Below are positions 32,750 through 43,028 of a DNA stretch of 64,000 nucleotides, piece by piece (the first letter of the stretch is position 1; each line of letters opens with the position of its first letter). Origin of the DNA: Syngnathus acus (taxonomy: Eukaryota > Chordata > Actinopteri > Syngnathiformes > Syngnathidae). The notes under the pieces were generated by a model, which did no database searches, was not told where the DNA came from, and saw nothing but the letters and a program-made list of their open reading frames with translations. The position numbers were made by a program, and so were the translations under genes. The stretch is taken from the NCBI RefSeq assembly GCF_901709675.1, contig NC_051089.1, forward strand, positions 17,668,008-17,732,007, read 5' to 3'.

Positions 32750-32757
32750 GTCTATAA

Positions 32758-34288
32758 TGATTGAAAATGGCTGGGTCATCATCTTTATGAATTGGGATAA
32801 TTTTGGCTATTTTTGGTTCAGAAGGAACTGTTCCTTGGTCTAATGAAAGGTTGAAAATATGAGTTAAAGGCTGTACAATATGTTCCAGGATGGTTTTCAA
32901 TAATTTACTGTCAATATTGTCACAACCTCGAGAAGAATCCTTCAGACCCTCTAGTGTCTTGCGAACCTCATCTTCAGAAACAGCTGAGAAATTCATATGA
33001 TCTAGGATAGGAGAATTCATTATGGTTACTATGTGGGATCTTGGAGGCCAGATTAGGACCAACTTCTGAGAAAAAATTATTGAAATTGTTTGCAATTACT
33101 TGAGGGTCAGAAATAAGCCCTCCTTTAGCCTTGAATTCTTTAGATAGTTTCTTGCATTTTTTGTTTTTGTTGAGAATACAGATAATTGTTTTCCACAACA
33201 TAGTCATGTCATTTTTATGTTTAGAAAGCTCTTCGTTGTAATAATGTTTTTTAGCTCCTCTAATAATATGATTTAATTTGTTTCTATAGTTTTTCAATTG
33301 AGCATGATTAAATGGTGTTGGACTAAGAAGATATTTTTTGTACAATCTATGTTTAGCATTTACAGATTTGATGATGGCTGACGTTATCCATGGTTTGGAT
33401 GGAATATGATGAGGTTTGGAAGACACCAATCTAAGAGGAAAACACAGGTCATAAGCTTGAGAGATACATTGTGAAAACAGAGTGTAAGATTCTTGTGGGT
33501 CTACAGAATGAAGGATATCGGTCCATGGATGTTTGCTGATCACTGACTTAAATTTAGCTGTGTTTGTTACATTAACTGTTCTCTTATATTTAGAAGATTT
33601 TGATGTTAGCTCAATGTGTTTCTTGGATGTTATTAAGAAAATTGGACAGTGATCAGCAACCTCCATGCACAGAACCCCTGACTTACAGTTTACACCCAAC
33701 TCATTCGTAAAAATATTGTCTATCAGAGTGGCAGACGTCTCTGTCACTGTGGTTGGAACTGATATCATAGGATGAAAATAATATGAATACATTGTATCAA
33801 TAAATTCCTTAGTTTGATTATTCTTCATGTGGTCTATAATGTTGATATTTAAATCACCCATTAAATAAAATGTTTTCCCTTCTTTAGAAATAGTGTCAAG
33901 AACCTTAGCTACGTAAGTCACTATTGAAATCAGACAGGCTAGAGCTAGGTGGTCTGTAGATACATGCAATAATGGACTGGTCAGTTTCAGCAAAGACAGC
34001 TTCAGCAGAAGACACAAAATAGTTTTCAATGTCAGATCTTTCTTTATATACCATGTTAGAGTTAAGATATAAGGAGACGCCTCCCCCCACTTGGTCATTT
34101 CTGTATCTATAAATATGGCTATAGTTATTCAATTCATACAATTCAGCAGTGTCATCATTCAACCAAGTTTCAGTTAATCCAATTACTTTGAAAGAGAAAT
34201 CAAGACTAGTCAAACATAGAGCTAAAGTGACATAATTTGCCTTCAGGCTGCGAACATTAAAGTGAATGATGGAAAAATCACTATTCAT
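32758..34288 (-). pseudogene. LINE C ORF2 endonuclease and RT start
   Basis: Starts MNSDFSIIHFNVRSLKANYV, with VIGLTETWLNDDTAELYEL (catalytic glutamate in ETW), VGGGVSLYL and IACIYRPPSSSLSDF. After a frameshift near 33915 come FYLMGDLNINIIDHMKNNQ (GDLN), EVADHCPIFLITSKKHIEL (DH), KPWITSAIIKSVNAKHRLYK, NNFFSEVGPNLASKIP and the first RT block with IIPIHKDDDPAIFNHYRP. The two hATs sit in that NHYRPI motif. The endonuclease and linker are nearly intact. Confidence 0.85.
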
Positions 34289-34315
34289 ATTTTGGTGGGT
34301 GACAGAGGATTTAAG

Positions 34316-34575
34316 TTCATTCTCAGAATAGTAGTCACATATACCAATAGAACCTTGTTTAAGATGAGAAAAACAGTTTTTGTCCGGGTCAATATTATAT
34401 AAGTGATAATTGGAATTTGAGGTTATTATACCAAATTACACTGGGTGCACCCTAAAAAGATAAATAGAAACTTCCATCCATAAGTTCATTCTCAGAATAG
34501 TAGTCACATATACCAATAGAACCTTGTTTAAGCTGAGAAAAACAGTTTTTGTCCAGGTCAGTATTATATAAAATG
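34316..34575. repeat. Direct duplication between LINE C ORFs
   Basis: About 85 bp at 34316-34400 (starting TTCATTCTCAGAATAGTAG) recur at 34489-34573 with few changes, separated by about 88 bp. The copies lie between ORF1 and ORF2 and look like a local tandem duplication. Confidence 0.75.
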
Positions 34576-34649
34576 TTCTATGTCATGTTAACCTGTTAGG
34601 GACAAAAAACAAGTTAAAAAATAAATCATTGATATTTGAATACATAGAT

Positions 34650-35420
34650 TCAGTCCTGCTGTGGCTTCCGTGGTTTGATTACCAGCGGGTCATAATTGAT
34701 GACAGCATAGTTTCCATTTTCCCTGGCTTGTTTCATTGCAGGAATGAGGTCAGCTCTCTTGTTCCTTAACAGATCAGAGAAGTCCTCATTTACGTAAATT
34801 GAAGTGTTCTTAAGATGGGCTCTCGCTTTGGTCATGATGAGTTCTTTGTCTTTGTATCTTAAGAATTTCACAACCATTGGCCTTGGTTTCCCAGAGTTCT
34901 GTTTTGCAGATCCAGTACGGTGGGCTCTTCCAATTTCAATAGATTTAGAGTCAATTTTCAGTTTGGTGCAGAAGAACTCTCTGACCTTCTGCTCACTGTC
35001 TGCCCAGGACTCATAGGAGTTGTCCTGTGGTAGACCATCAATAATGACATTGTTTTGTCGACTCTGATTTTCTGTATAGTCAATTTTGGAAATTATGTCA
35101 TTGTTTTCATAGTTCGTAGACTGAGAAGGCAGAGCCTGCAGCTGTGTTTCAAGAGAGCCAACTTCAATCTCTCTCAGGTCATCAATTTGGCCTTGAGAAA
35201 ACTGAAGACTAGATTTTACCTCCTGAAACTCTTTCATGAGTCTGTCGATTCTAGTAGTTGTAGATTCCATGATCATCTTGGTGAAGTTCATGAAGGTTGC
35301 TTCTTGTCTGTTGAGCATTTCCACATAGAACTCCTTCTGCTGATCCATCATCTCTTTCAATGCCTCCGCGCTGACAAAATCCCCATCACTACTGATGTTT
35401 TTTCTGTTGCCCCGGGACAT
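34650..35420 (-). CDS. LINE C ORF1 protein, intact
   Basis: 256 residues, uninterrupted. The N-terminal half is a predicted coiled coil (ALKEMMDQQKEFYVEMLNRQ, then heptad-like TTRIDRLMKEFQEVKSSLQF). The central part (SRQNNVIIDGLPQDNSYESW, FFCTKLKIDSKSIEIGRAHR) and C-terminal part (RPMVVKFLRYKDKELIMTKA) resemble the RRM and C-terminal domains of L1-type ORF1 proteins (Transposase_22 architecture). Such proteins trimerise and bind element RNA in the ribonucleoprotein. The start follows a short GC-rich leader. Finding this ORF1 type with a CR1/L2-like RT is known in fish LINEs. It is the best-preserved protein of the window. Confidence 0.8.
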   Translation of the reverse strand: MSRGNRKNISSDGDFVSAEALKEMMDQQKEFYVEMLNRQEATFMNFTKMIMESTTTRIDRLMKEFQEVKSSLQFSQGQIDDLREIEVGSLETQLQALPSQSTNYENNDIISKIDYTENQSRQNNVIIDGLPQDNSYESWADSEQKVREFFCTKLKIDSKSIEIGRAHRTGSAKQNSGKPRPMVVKFLRYKDKELIMTKARAHLKNTSIYVNEDFSDLLRNKRADLIPAMKQARENGNYAVINYDPLVIKPRKPQQD

Positions 35421-35763
35421 GTTTATTCGCTGGTTCCGGATGAGATGAACTTACTGCAGTGGGATCCTTGGGTATTCTCAGTCAGACTGCCTTTGTCTAT
35501 GGTTCAGGCTGGTTCAGCTCAGCAGGTGTGTAGGCCGAGGAAGAGCGAATCTACCAAATATCAGGAATCACAGAAATCATCCACCAATGTTGTTTGCATA
35601 TGCTCTTTGCTAGTTACTGAATTGTTGAATAGTCCTTTAAACTAAAAACATTAGAATCCGTAGTATAGAGTTATAGTTAAAAAAACAGGTGGAAGTGCCA
35701 GGAGCCAAACTTTTCAGCAGCCAGACAGGAAACAGGAAACAAGAAAAAAACTCTCCTTTCACT

Positions 35764-35777
35764 TTACTGTACTGTTA
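35764..35777. repeat. Target-site duplication of LINE C, proximal copy
   Basis: TTACTGTACTGTTA is identical to 27297-27310 and marks the LINE's 5' end. Confidence 0.9.
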
Positions 35778-36095
35778 AAGTTACTGACTTTTTGGTTATT
35801 TTTTGCTTGATTTTCAGGAAAAAAAAGTCCTCAATTCAATTTTGTCCACTCTTAATTCCACTCTTCTGAGACACTGTTCATAATTCCTTCTATACAGATT
35901 GCAAAGCAGTCTTGTGTTGGGAAGGGCTGATTTGAAAACCTGCATGTTTCCAAGAAGACCATAGACAGGTATGATTAGTTTGACATCTGTACTGTAGATT
36001 AAAAGTCAGTGACAGTGAAGGCTTACGATGTGGCTCACGATGTGGCTCACGATGTGGTGGCTGCTCTCAATGTTGACATTTTTTTTCTGTTGTAG
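35778..36095. other. Probable intron sequence
   Basis: No open frame of note. CACGATGTGGCT is repeated three times near 36026-36058. A pyrimidine tract and TGTAG end the stretch just before candidate exon c. When LINE C is removed this joins 26816-27296 directly. Confidence 0.4.
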
Positions 36096-36179
36096 ACTCT
36101 CCACAAATGACAACGTTCAGTATACATGCTCGTGTGACTCGTGCAGAGGGCATTCAGGAAGACTGCTCCGATAGCGCTG
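36096..36179 (+). CDS. Candidate host exon c (84 bp)
   Basis: TTTTTTTTCTGTTGTAG precedes it and GTAAAT follows, both strong plus-strand splice signals. With phase 1 carried over from exon b it reads D-SPQMTTFSIHARVTRAEGI then QEDCSDSA and leaves in phase 1. No stop occurs in that phase; the other two frames are closed. Product not recognised. The reverse strand also offers an acceptor-like TTTATTTACCAG, so the strand is not beyond doubt. Confidence 0.35.
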
Positions 36180-36315
36180 GTAAATAAAAAAAAAAACAAT
36201 TTGCTCGTTCCTGTGCGATTGCTTCATGTTCGACATGGGCGACTGACATGACATACATCAAGGAAAAACTATTTTACAGGTAGTCATTTTTTTCATATTC
36301 ACATTTCTTTTACAG

Positions 36316-36450
36316 AGTAATCCCAAGGTCTACAATGGTTGGTGCCCGATGTCCATCAAGTTCATCTTTGTAGAAGCTGTTGGGGACACGCACAAAGAGG
36401 CCACGGATGATGAAACAAGGACAGCAATGACAGGATCCAGTACTGAGTAG
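36316..36450 (+). other. Candidate terminal exon d, stop and 3'UTR start
   Basis: TTCTTTTACAG precedes it. Using phase 1 from exon c, the join gives E and then TAA at 36318-36320, so the protein would end CSDSAE. The segment downstream is also open in another plus frame (YNGWCPMSIKFIFVEAVGD) and in a minus frame (FYKDELDGHRAPTIVDLGI) that has its own good acceptor. The terminal-exon reading is therefore only one of three. Confidence 0.25.
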
Positions 36451-36906
36451 CAGAGGGGGCTGTCAAAAGCCCACAAGAGAGAGATGTTTATTTTGTTTCC
36501 CCCTTGTGTTTGGCCAAGCAGGTTTACGTGATTTATTTGTTTTATTTGTTTATTTGATATGTCCTCCATAAAAAAAGTATATATTTATATTGCAACTTAG
36601 TAGTTTTGTTGTATTAAATTAGCCCCCAATTTTTAATATTGTATGTATATTTTTACAATTTTTAAACATATGATTAAAAACATTGCAGATTTATATTTGT
36701 GATGCTTGGATAATGTATGAATGTTTTTATTTAGGTTCAATTGTAGTTTCGGTTAATTTTAACATCAAAAGGTGTATTTATATCTGCAGAAAACATAAGT
36801 ATGGCTGTTACTAAAACCTATTTCTATATTAAAAAAATGATGTACATATTCACTCCCTGGCACATCACTAAGGTAAGGATCACAGGTTAAATGTATTGTA
36901 GAGAAC
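36451..36906. other. A/T-rich stretch without a recognised feature
   Basis: No repeat family or coding signal seen. If the exon chain is real, this includes its 3'UTR and downstream flank. Confidence 0.35.
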
Positions 36907-37632
36907 TGTCATGAAGTGGATGGAGCTGGGCGACCAAATGCAGTTTGGACCAGGGTTTATTGAAGGAACTCAAAAGACAGACTATAGAGCAGGGGTGGCC
37001 AACCAGTCAGAGACTAAGAGCCACATTTTTTTACTGTGTACCGCAAAGAGCCACATCCCCCCCGAATGGGTTTGCCCCTCCTCCTTTGCGGGATTTCACC
37101 TCATGCGCATGCGCGTTTGACGAAAATACCATATTGAACTCAAGCGAAGCGAACACGCAGCGTTTGACGAAAATACCATATTGAACTCAAGCGATGCGAA
37201 CACGCACAAAAACAAACAAACCCACAAATGTTGATATGAACGTAAAGGAGCCGCATGAAACCCGGCAAGGAGCCGCATGCGGCTCGCGAGCCGAACGTAA
37301 AGGAGCCGCATGAAACCCGGCAAAGAGCCGCATGCGGCTCGCGAGCCGCGGGTTGGCCACCCCTGCTATAGAGGCTCGACTCGGGACGAGAATAACTGAA
37401 CAGAAAGATGAAACAAGACGAGAACAGACAAGCAACTAGAAAAAACAAGAAGACATGAGATGCAAACAATCCGACAGGGGAGTGAGGGGCAGACAGGACT
37501 TAAATACAAGACAGCTAACGAGAGGCAGGTGAGGGTGATCACACTGATCAGGGCACAAGAGGGGAGGGGCAAGCACACAGACACGCGAACCCAAACTATG
37601 ACAACATTAAAACAAGGAAACGAACTGTGACA
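36907..37632 (-). mobile_element. Solo LTR of family G1 with nested hAT
   Basis: The same LTR as 3980-4370 (GACCAAATGCAG, TTTAAATACAAGACAG, GCAGGTGAGG, GCAAGCACACAGACAC), minus orientation, TGTCA...TGACA ends. A 376-bp hAT plus its 8-bp duplication is inserted. The remaining LTR is about 342 bp. Confidence 0.75.
36990..37365. mobile_element. Short non-autonomous hAT, CAGGGGTGGCCAACC ends
   Basis: Perfect inverted termini CAGGGGTGGCCAACC / GGTTGGCCACCCCTG and an exact 8-bp duplication CTATAGAG (36982-36989, 37366-37373). Inside are repeated GAGCCGCATG and GAGCCACAT blocks and two copies of a CGTTTGACGAAAATACC segment. Non-coding. Confidence 0.95.
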
Positions 37633-37670
37633 GATCTTTCACTTTTAGACCTTTTTTAGCCGAGTTTTAG

Positions 37671-37720
37671 CCTAGACGTCTAGGTAACATATAGACGTCT
37701 ATTAGACGTCTACTAGACAT
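37671..37720. repeat. Tandem TAGACGTCTA palindromes
   Basis: Three exact 10-bp palindromes TAGACGTCTA and a broken fourth (TAGACATC) lie within 50 bp between the LTR and the gypsy body. Spacing is irregular for the first pair (10 bp gap) and 1 bp for the others. Confidence 0.75.
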
Positions 37721-37724
37721 CAAA

Positions 37725-39480
37725 ATGCTGACAGTGCACTGCCTGGGCACCGAGGGACAACGGATTTTTCAGTCTCTCGGGCCAGCGACAAAGTATGCCG
37801 ACTGTGTTGCCTTGCTCTCCGCACATTTCGCTGCCCCACAGAGTGCCATGGTACGGCGGATCGTCTTCCATCAGCGCCGGCAGCGGCCCGGTGAGTCGGT
37901 CCACCATTACGTCGCCAATCTCCGTGGTTTGGCCAGCCTGTGTAAATTCGGCGTCTTGGAAGAGGAGATGAATCGGGATCAGGTGGCGGAGCATACGACC
38001 GACACGAGGCTCGTGAGAAGCCTGTTTATGTCAGACGATACAACGCTATTCTAAGGCGGTGGACATAGCCTTCCAGCTCGAGTCGGCTGCCATGCTCGTG
38101 TCCCGGCTAGCAGCTCCGGACCAGAGCCCCTCCCACCCCGCTCCGCTAGCTCAGACGATGGCTTTAACGGCCCCATTCTCCGAGCCTACCTCCAACGAGC
38201 TCGAGGTTAACGTCGCGGGGCGACAGGGCACCACACCAAGTCAGCACTGTGGGAATTGCGGCTCTTCGTCACACCCCACGCGCGCTGTCCTGTCCGGCCA
38301 TGGGACAGAGGTGCCAGCGATGTGGTAGGTTAGGGTGGTAGTTAGCACTTCTCCAGAGTGTGCCTCTCTGCACCCACTCCTGCCAGCCCCAGGTCTCGCT
38401 CATCCACTGCCTCTAGCCACACCACCATCCACTCTGTGGATTCCAGTGCAAAGCCCTTTAAGTGGTGCACAGTGGAGCTGGATGGTGTGTGTCTGCCACT
38501 GCTGCTGGACATTGCGGCCTCCAGGTCTCTTTTGAACGTGTCCACGGTCTGTCGGCTCTTGCCCTGACTGACGATTGGGCCAAGTGCAGAGGACCTGTAC
38601 GGCCATGGGCAGGTTACGATTGGCATGGTATCTACTGCCACCTTTGCATTGCGCTATGACTCCAGGACTCTCCCTGCATTCACCTTTCGGGTGTCTCGCC
38701 ATGGGACCAACCTCCTCGGGTTCGACCTGTTTTGTGCCCTCGGCTTTTCCATCACGGACAACTTGGGCGCCACCATACTGATGGTGGCCACGCCCTGGTT
38801 GAAACGCTGGCCTTTGACCACCAGCCGCTGATGGATTCTGCTGTGACTCCAGTCATCCAGCCTCTACGCTGCCTGCCCCTCGCCCTGCGCGACGGGGTCA
38901 CGGCCAAGTTGCAAAAACTCCTGGACGCAGGCATCATTGAGCGGGTGGACGCATCACCATGGATCTCCCACCTGGTGGTGGCGCAGAAGAAGACAGGTGG
39001 CCCATGCCCCTGCATCGATCTCAGGCAGGTGAACAAGGCGGTGATTCCGGATAAGTACCCGCTGCCCACAACAGAGGAGCTCTGAGCCAAGTTTCACGGC
39101 TCAGCTGTCTTCTCTAAGCTTGATATCTGCCAGGACTACCTGCAGGTTCCCCTGCACCCAAAGAGCCGCAACCCCACCTTTTTTGTCACTCACATGGGGG
39201 TCTTCAGGTACACACCTTTCGGACTTAGCTCTGCCCCCAGCTGTTTTCAGAAGATCATGGCCACTATCTTCGCTGGCATCCCTGGTGTGGTCGTGTACCT
39301 GGATGACATAGTGGTTCATGGAGTGTCGTCAGCCCTACACGACGACCGCCTCTCCAAGGGCTGGATGTTCTCTCCTGCTATGACCTCACGTTGAACGCTG
39401 AGAAATGCACCTTTTCTGCATCCACCATCGAGTTCGTGGACTTCCGTCTGACCGCCGACGGTCTCAGCCCGCTGCACTGT
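37725..39480 (+). pseudogene. Decayed Ty3/gypsy body G3 (gag, protease, RT)
   Basis: Gag residues LTVHCLGTEGQRIFQSLG, HQRRQRPGESVHHYVANLRG and GLASLCKFGVLEEEM begin it, with a knuckle remnant CGNCGSSSHPTRA. A protease remnant reads LPLLLDIAASRSLLN, with the expected D-T-G-A changed to D-I-A-A. RT follows: LQKLLDAGIIERVDASPWIS, CIDLRQVNKAVIPDKYPLPT, VFSKLDICQDYLQVPLHP, RYTPFGLSSAPSCFQKIMA and VVVYLDDIVVHG. Many stops and frame changes; the sequence ends soon after the RT palm. RNase H and integrase are absent. It runs opposite to the adjacent LTR, so the two are unrelated. Confidence 0.8.
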
Positions 39481-39600
39481 ATGGATAGTGCTGGACACTG
39501 AATTTTCCCCTGGGATCAATAAAGTATCTCTCTCTTTCTTTCTCTCTCTTCCCCCCTCTCTCTCCCTCTAGTGGAGATGGGGCGCTGCTGACCTAAACTC
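39481..39600 (+). mobile_element. LINE 3' tail fragment with CTTT repeats
   Basis: CACTGAATTTTCCCCTGGG and ATCAATAAAGTATCTCTC are the usual ending of a fish RTE/Rex-type LINE, followed by CT-rich short repeats. No coding part is attached. Confidence 0.55.
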
Positions 39601-39697
39601 AAGATATTGAGAGTCAGTGAAGAGAATAGAGCTCAATTCTACTGACAAGCCTCCTATAGAGGAAGAGTCTGAGGTGGGCTTTTATGTCTGGGATTAT

Positions 39698-39760
<63 letters not shown>

Positions 39761-39775
39761 TTCTCTCTCCGTTTC

Positions 39776-39809
<34 letters not shown>

Positions 39810-40824
39810 CTTCATTTGACAGTTATGAAACGTGACAACAATAGGTCTCGTTCGTTCACCTTGAGTGCAGTCCAAAACGGGGGTAGTTGGGTATCTTCGT
39901 CCATGAGGTCACGCAGGAACAAGGTGAAAAAAGTAGTTCTCGATCGAGGTCATGTAGGAACAAGGTCAAAAAAGTAGTAGGTTGTGTGCTCTCGATCAAT
40001 CCTAGGAGCCCGATAATGCAAATATTGTTGCGGCAGCTACACAATTCAAACTCCAAGGCTTTAGCTTAACGTAGCATTTCTAGTGGTCCATAGGTAGCCT
40101 CCAAACCATCCAAATGGTCACTCACAGAGTTTGCCGCAGAAAGAAAGAAAAGAGAATTAGTGTTGTGTTGTTTAACTTTTAACCTCTAAAATGAGATGAC
40201 TCGTCTTAAAATCTATGTTATGTGGAAGATAGTGCTCATTGCAGCCTTGCTGTCATGTCATGTTTGATTGCAACACTCAGTAACAAAAGTCAAGATCCTT
40301 GTGCCTGACCTTTATTAAATAATGCATACATATTATTTTGTAATGCAATAAACTCTCTTTTGCAGCGTTGGTAGAACACTAATGCCGCCTGACGATCATT
40401 CCCTGCAGCCTTGCTCTTCCCTGCAGGAAGAGTCAGTATTCCTTGTGATTGACAAGGTCAAAACGATATGCATTCCCACTTCTGTTTTTTTTTTTTGTCA
40501 ACTGGAGCCTTGGGATTCAATTCTGAAGGATGAAACAGTGACTTTGACAACAAGAAACAAAGGACTTGAGGATGGCACGTGTGATTAAAAATTCTAGGTT
40601 GGTCCTCAAGAACTGGAATGGGCAGAAGACAAAAGTTGAATTGTTTGAATTGGTCACATAATGTTCAGAATAAAAATATTAATATTTCAAGTTGAATGTT
40701 TGAATGAAACTAAGACTGTTGAGCATGGTGAGAAAAAAATATGTCCCAATGCATTATTTTTAGGGGGGATGAAAAATTGGTAATTTTTGGTATGTGCGAA
40801 ATGGTTCCTACGGTGAATTAAATA
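39601..40824. repeat. (CT)n microsatellite and unassigned sequence
   Basis: A (CT)n run of about 110 bp spans 39701-39810. A 44-bp near-duplicate (GGAACAAGGT...AAAAAAGTAG) occurs at about 39916 and 39957. The remainder to 40824 shows no family signature and no supported gene. Confidence 0.7.
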
Positions 40825-41134
40825 GTTAAGTTAAAATTAAAGTCCCAACGATCGTCACACACACATCTGGGTGTGGTGAAATTTGTCCTCTGCATTTAAC
40901 CCATCCCCGTGTGATTTTGATCCATCCCCTGGGGGAGAGGAGAGCAGTGAGCAGCAGCGGTGCCGCGCTCGGGAATCATTTGGTGATCTAACGCCCCCAT
41001 TCCAACCCTTGATGCTGAGTGCCAAGCAGGGAGGCAATGGGTCCCATTTTTATAGTCTTTGGTATGACCCGGCCGGGGTTTGAACCCACAACCTTCCAGT
41101 CTCAGGGCGGACACTCTACCACTAGGCCACTGAG
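40825..41134 (-). mobile_element. tRNA-derived SINE, copy 3 (family S1)
   Basis: Same head, body and tail as copy 1, minus orientation; the first four or five bases of the head are missing. Flanks GAATTAAATAG and GAATGTTAAATATAG are similar but not identical, suggesting an eroded target duplication. Confidence 0.9.
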
Positions 41135-41788
41135 GATGAATGTTAAATATAGTGTATAGCCTTTAAATGAGATTCGGTGCAAAACGAGCAATTATGAGAA
41201 AATTGTAAATTTTTGAATCAGAAAAATGGAAGCCGTAAGTTTTTTTAATACATTGAAGTTTGAATAAGTTTAACCTACTTAATATAAAAAAGATTGACAA
41301 TGTCAATGTGTCCCAAAGTACTGGGTAGAAAAAAAAAGAAACAATAGTGTAGTAACACTCGCAAATGCAATTTCTGAGGAATTGTTTGTAAAGGCTGAGG
41401 AGCTGTTTTGAAATTATTTTGAATAATGTGGACTGATAATGAATGAGCGTTTAACAATGGCAATGTTTACATTGACAACATTTCTTCAATCCGATCAGAG
41501 TTTGGATTAAAGTTGTGGTCAGATGCACAGTTTTTATGAACACATCACACTTTCCAATGAGAGAAATAAGTTTGACATGCACGGATTTCCCAAAGATGCC
41601 GAAAACAGTAGTCAACAAAACATCACTCGATCAATTTCTACTTGAAATGTTAGTCTTGTTGCATAAACTACCCCTCTTATTCTGAATAAAATCTTGATCG
41701 GAAAAGCCTTGATCCAATCAGAATATTCCGAATGGGTTAAGCAGATGAAGCATTGTTACAGTATACCCATCTGGTTTTTAATCTGAAT
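41135..41788. other. A/T-rich stretch without a recognised feature
   Basis: Nothing beyond A/T richness and short homopolymers is apparent. Confidence 0.4.
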
Positions 41789-42137
41789 CCCGTATTTTCA
41801 GGACTATAAATCGCTCCGGAGTAGAAGTCGCACTTGTCATAGAATGCATAATCAAGAAAAAGAAAAAAAAAAAAACATATTTCGCACTGGAGTACAAGTC
41901 GCATTTTTGGGAGAATTTTATTTGACAAAATACAACACCAAGAACAGACATGAATAGGCAACAACAGGCTAAACGATACGGTATGCTAATGTTACATAAA
42001 CACAAACGAGGAACCGAGAAGGTCCCTGACGTAACATATTAACAGTTATTCAAATAACTATAACAATAAATAAGTTTATCAAACCATCCGTGTCACTCCA
42101 AATCATTAAATCCATCGAAATCTTCATCCTCTGTCCT
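41789..42137 (-). mobile_element. Family M1 fragment
   Basis: CCGTATTTTCAGGACTATAA starts it. The sequence up to TCATCCTCTGT matches the reverse complement of the 3' part of 495-3811 (AACGATACGGTATGCTAA, CACAAACGAGGA, GTCACTCCAAATCATTAAA). The other end is missing; a LINE fragment joins directly. Confidence 0.8.
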
Positions 42138-42300
42138 CGTCCACACTCCTCGCCTCCGCTGGAGTGTGATCCCTTGATAGTTGGAACACCCTCCGTTCCC
42201 CCTTCTTAAAAGGGGGGACCACCACCCCTGTCTACCAATACAGAGACACTGACCCAGCCAATACAACCCCACAACAATTCAGTTCAAGCTGCCTAGGGAG
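42138..42300 (-). pseudogene. Short LINE reverse transcriptase fragment
   Basis: On the minus strand the translation contains TGVVVPPFKKGERRV followed (one frame off) by an N-Y-x-G-I-T-L-like stretch, the RT motif FKKGDRR.CSNYRGITL of a teleost LINE family. No larger part is preserved. Confidence 0.5.
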
Positions 42301-43028
42301 TAGGATGCTTTTGTTCTACTCTCAAGGTAAAAGCTGCAAACTGAGAGATAATGGCATATAAACACACAGACATTCAAAATACAAATTACTTAATATGAAA
42401 TAGCTTTTCTCATACAAGGGAAGAGCAAAAGAAAGAAAATTCTGGAGTGATGGCGCCAAAAAAGGCAACGGCTGATACTAAGAAATCAGAAATCAGCTGA
42501 GAACTCTGGGAACAAATGTGCAGAGAACTCTGGACATGCTTCAAGAAACTGGCGGGGTGATTAAAGCCATTAAGAAGAGTATTATGGAAATGGAGACTCG
42601 ATGAGGGACCCGCAAAACCCCACAGTACCTCTCTCGCAGGGTACACAAATGAACGTCTGGAACAAGTGGCACGTCATGTGCCTCAACGTGTTGCACACGG
42701 AAGATGAGGAAGATGTGTATATCTCTGTCATGAGATGTCTGAACTCAAAAAGAAAATGGTAGAGCTACAGGAGGTCACCATGGGAGATGACTAGCTATGA
42801 TCAATCGGTGCAGGTGCCGCCTGGAGCTGGGGACGGTGCCCGGGGTGCAGGCGAGAATGTGACTCCAACTCTCTCAAAATTGATTCAATTGTTACTTTTG
42901 TATTCAATTAAAAGGGGAAAATTCAGTGTCCAGCAGTATCCACACAAGAGCGAGGATAACAGATATGCAGTAGATCACAAAGAAATAAAATAATGACATG
43001 ATTAACATAAAGAGTGACAATGAACATA
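42301..43028. other. Unassigned stretch
   Basis: A discontinuous lysine-rich reading (MAPKKATADTKKSEI, later ELKKKMVELQEVTMGDD) hints at an old ORF1-like coiled-coil protein, but stops break it. Nothing else is identifiable. Confidence 0.3.

Larger units (their letters stand above)
27311..35763 (-). mobile_element. CR1/L2-type LINE C, full length, five nested insertions
   Basis: The 14-bp target duplication and a 3' (AAAC)n tail at 27311-27337 define the ends. Minus-strand order is a 5'UTR (35763-35421), ORF1 (35420-34650), a spacer with a 171-bp offset duplication, ORF2 (34288 to about 27600) and a 3'UTR. Nested inserts are a Rex1 tail (27832-27981), LINE B2 (28358-29838), a SINE (30158-30467) and two hATs (30884-31903, 31912-32749). 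Without them the element is about 4.8 kb. Confidence 0.9.

Noticed and set aside
36907-39480. LTR plus gypsy body read as one element
   Set aside because: The LTR signals (TATTTAAG, AATAAA) run on the minus strand while gag and RT run on the plus strand, so they cannot belong together.
39617-39977. Open frames with long serine-leucine runs
   Set aside because: They translate the (CT)n microsatellite.
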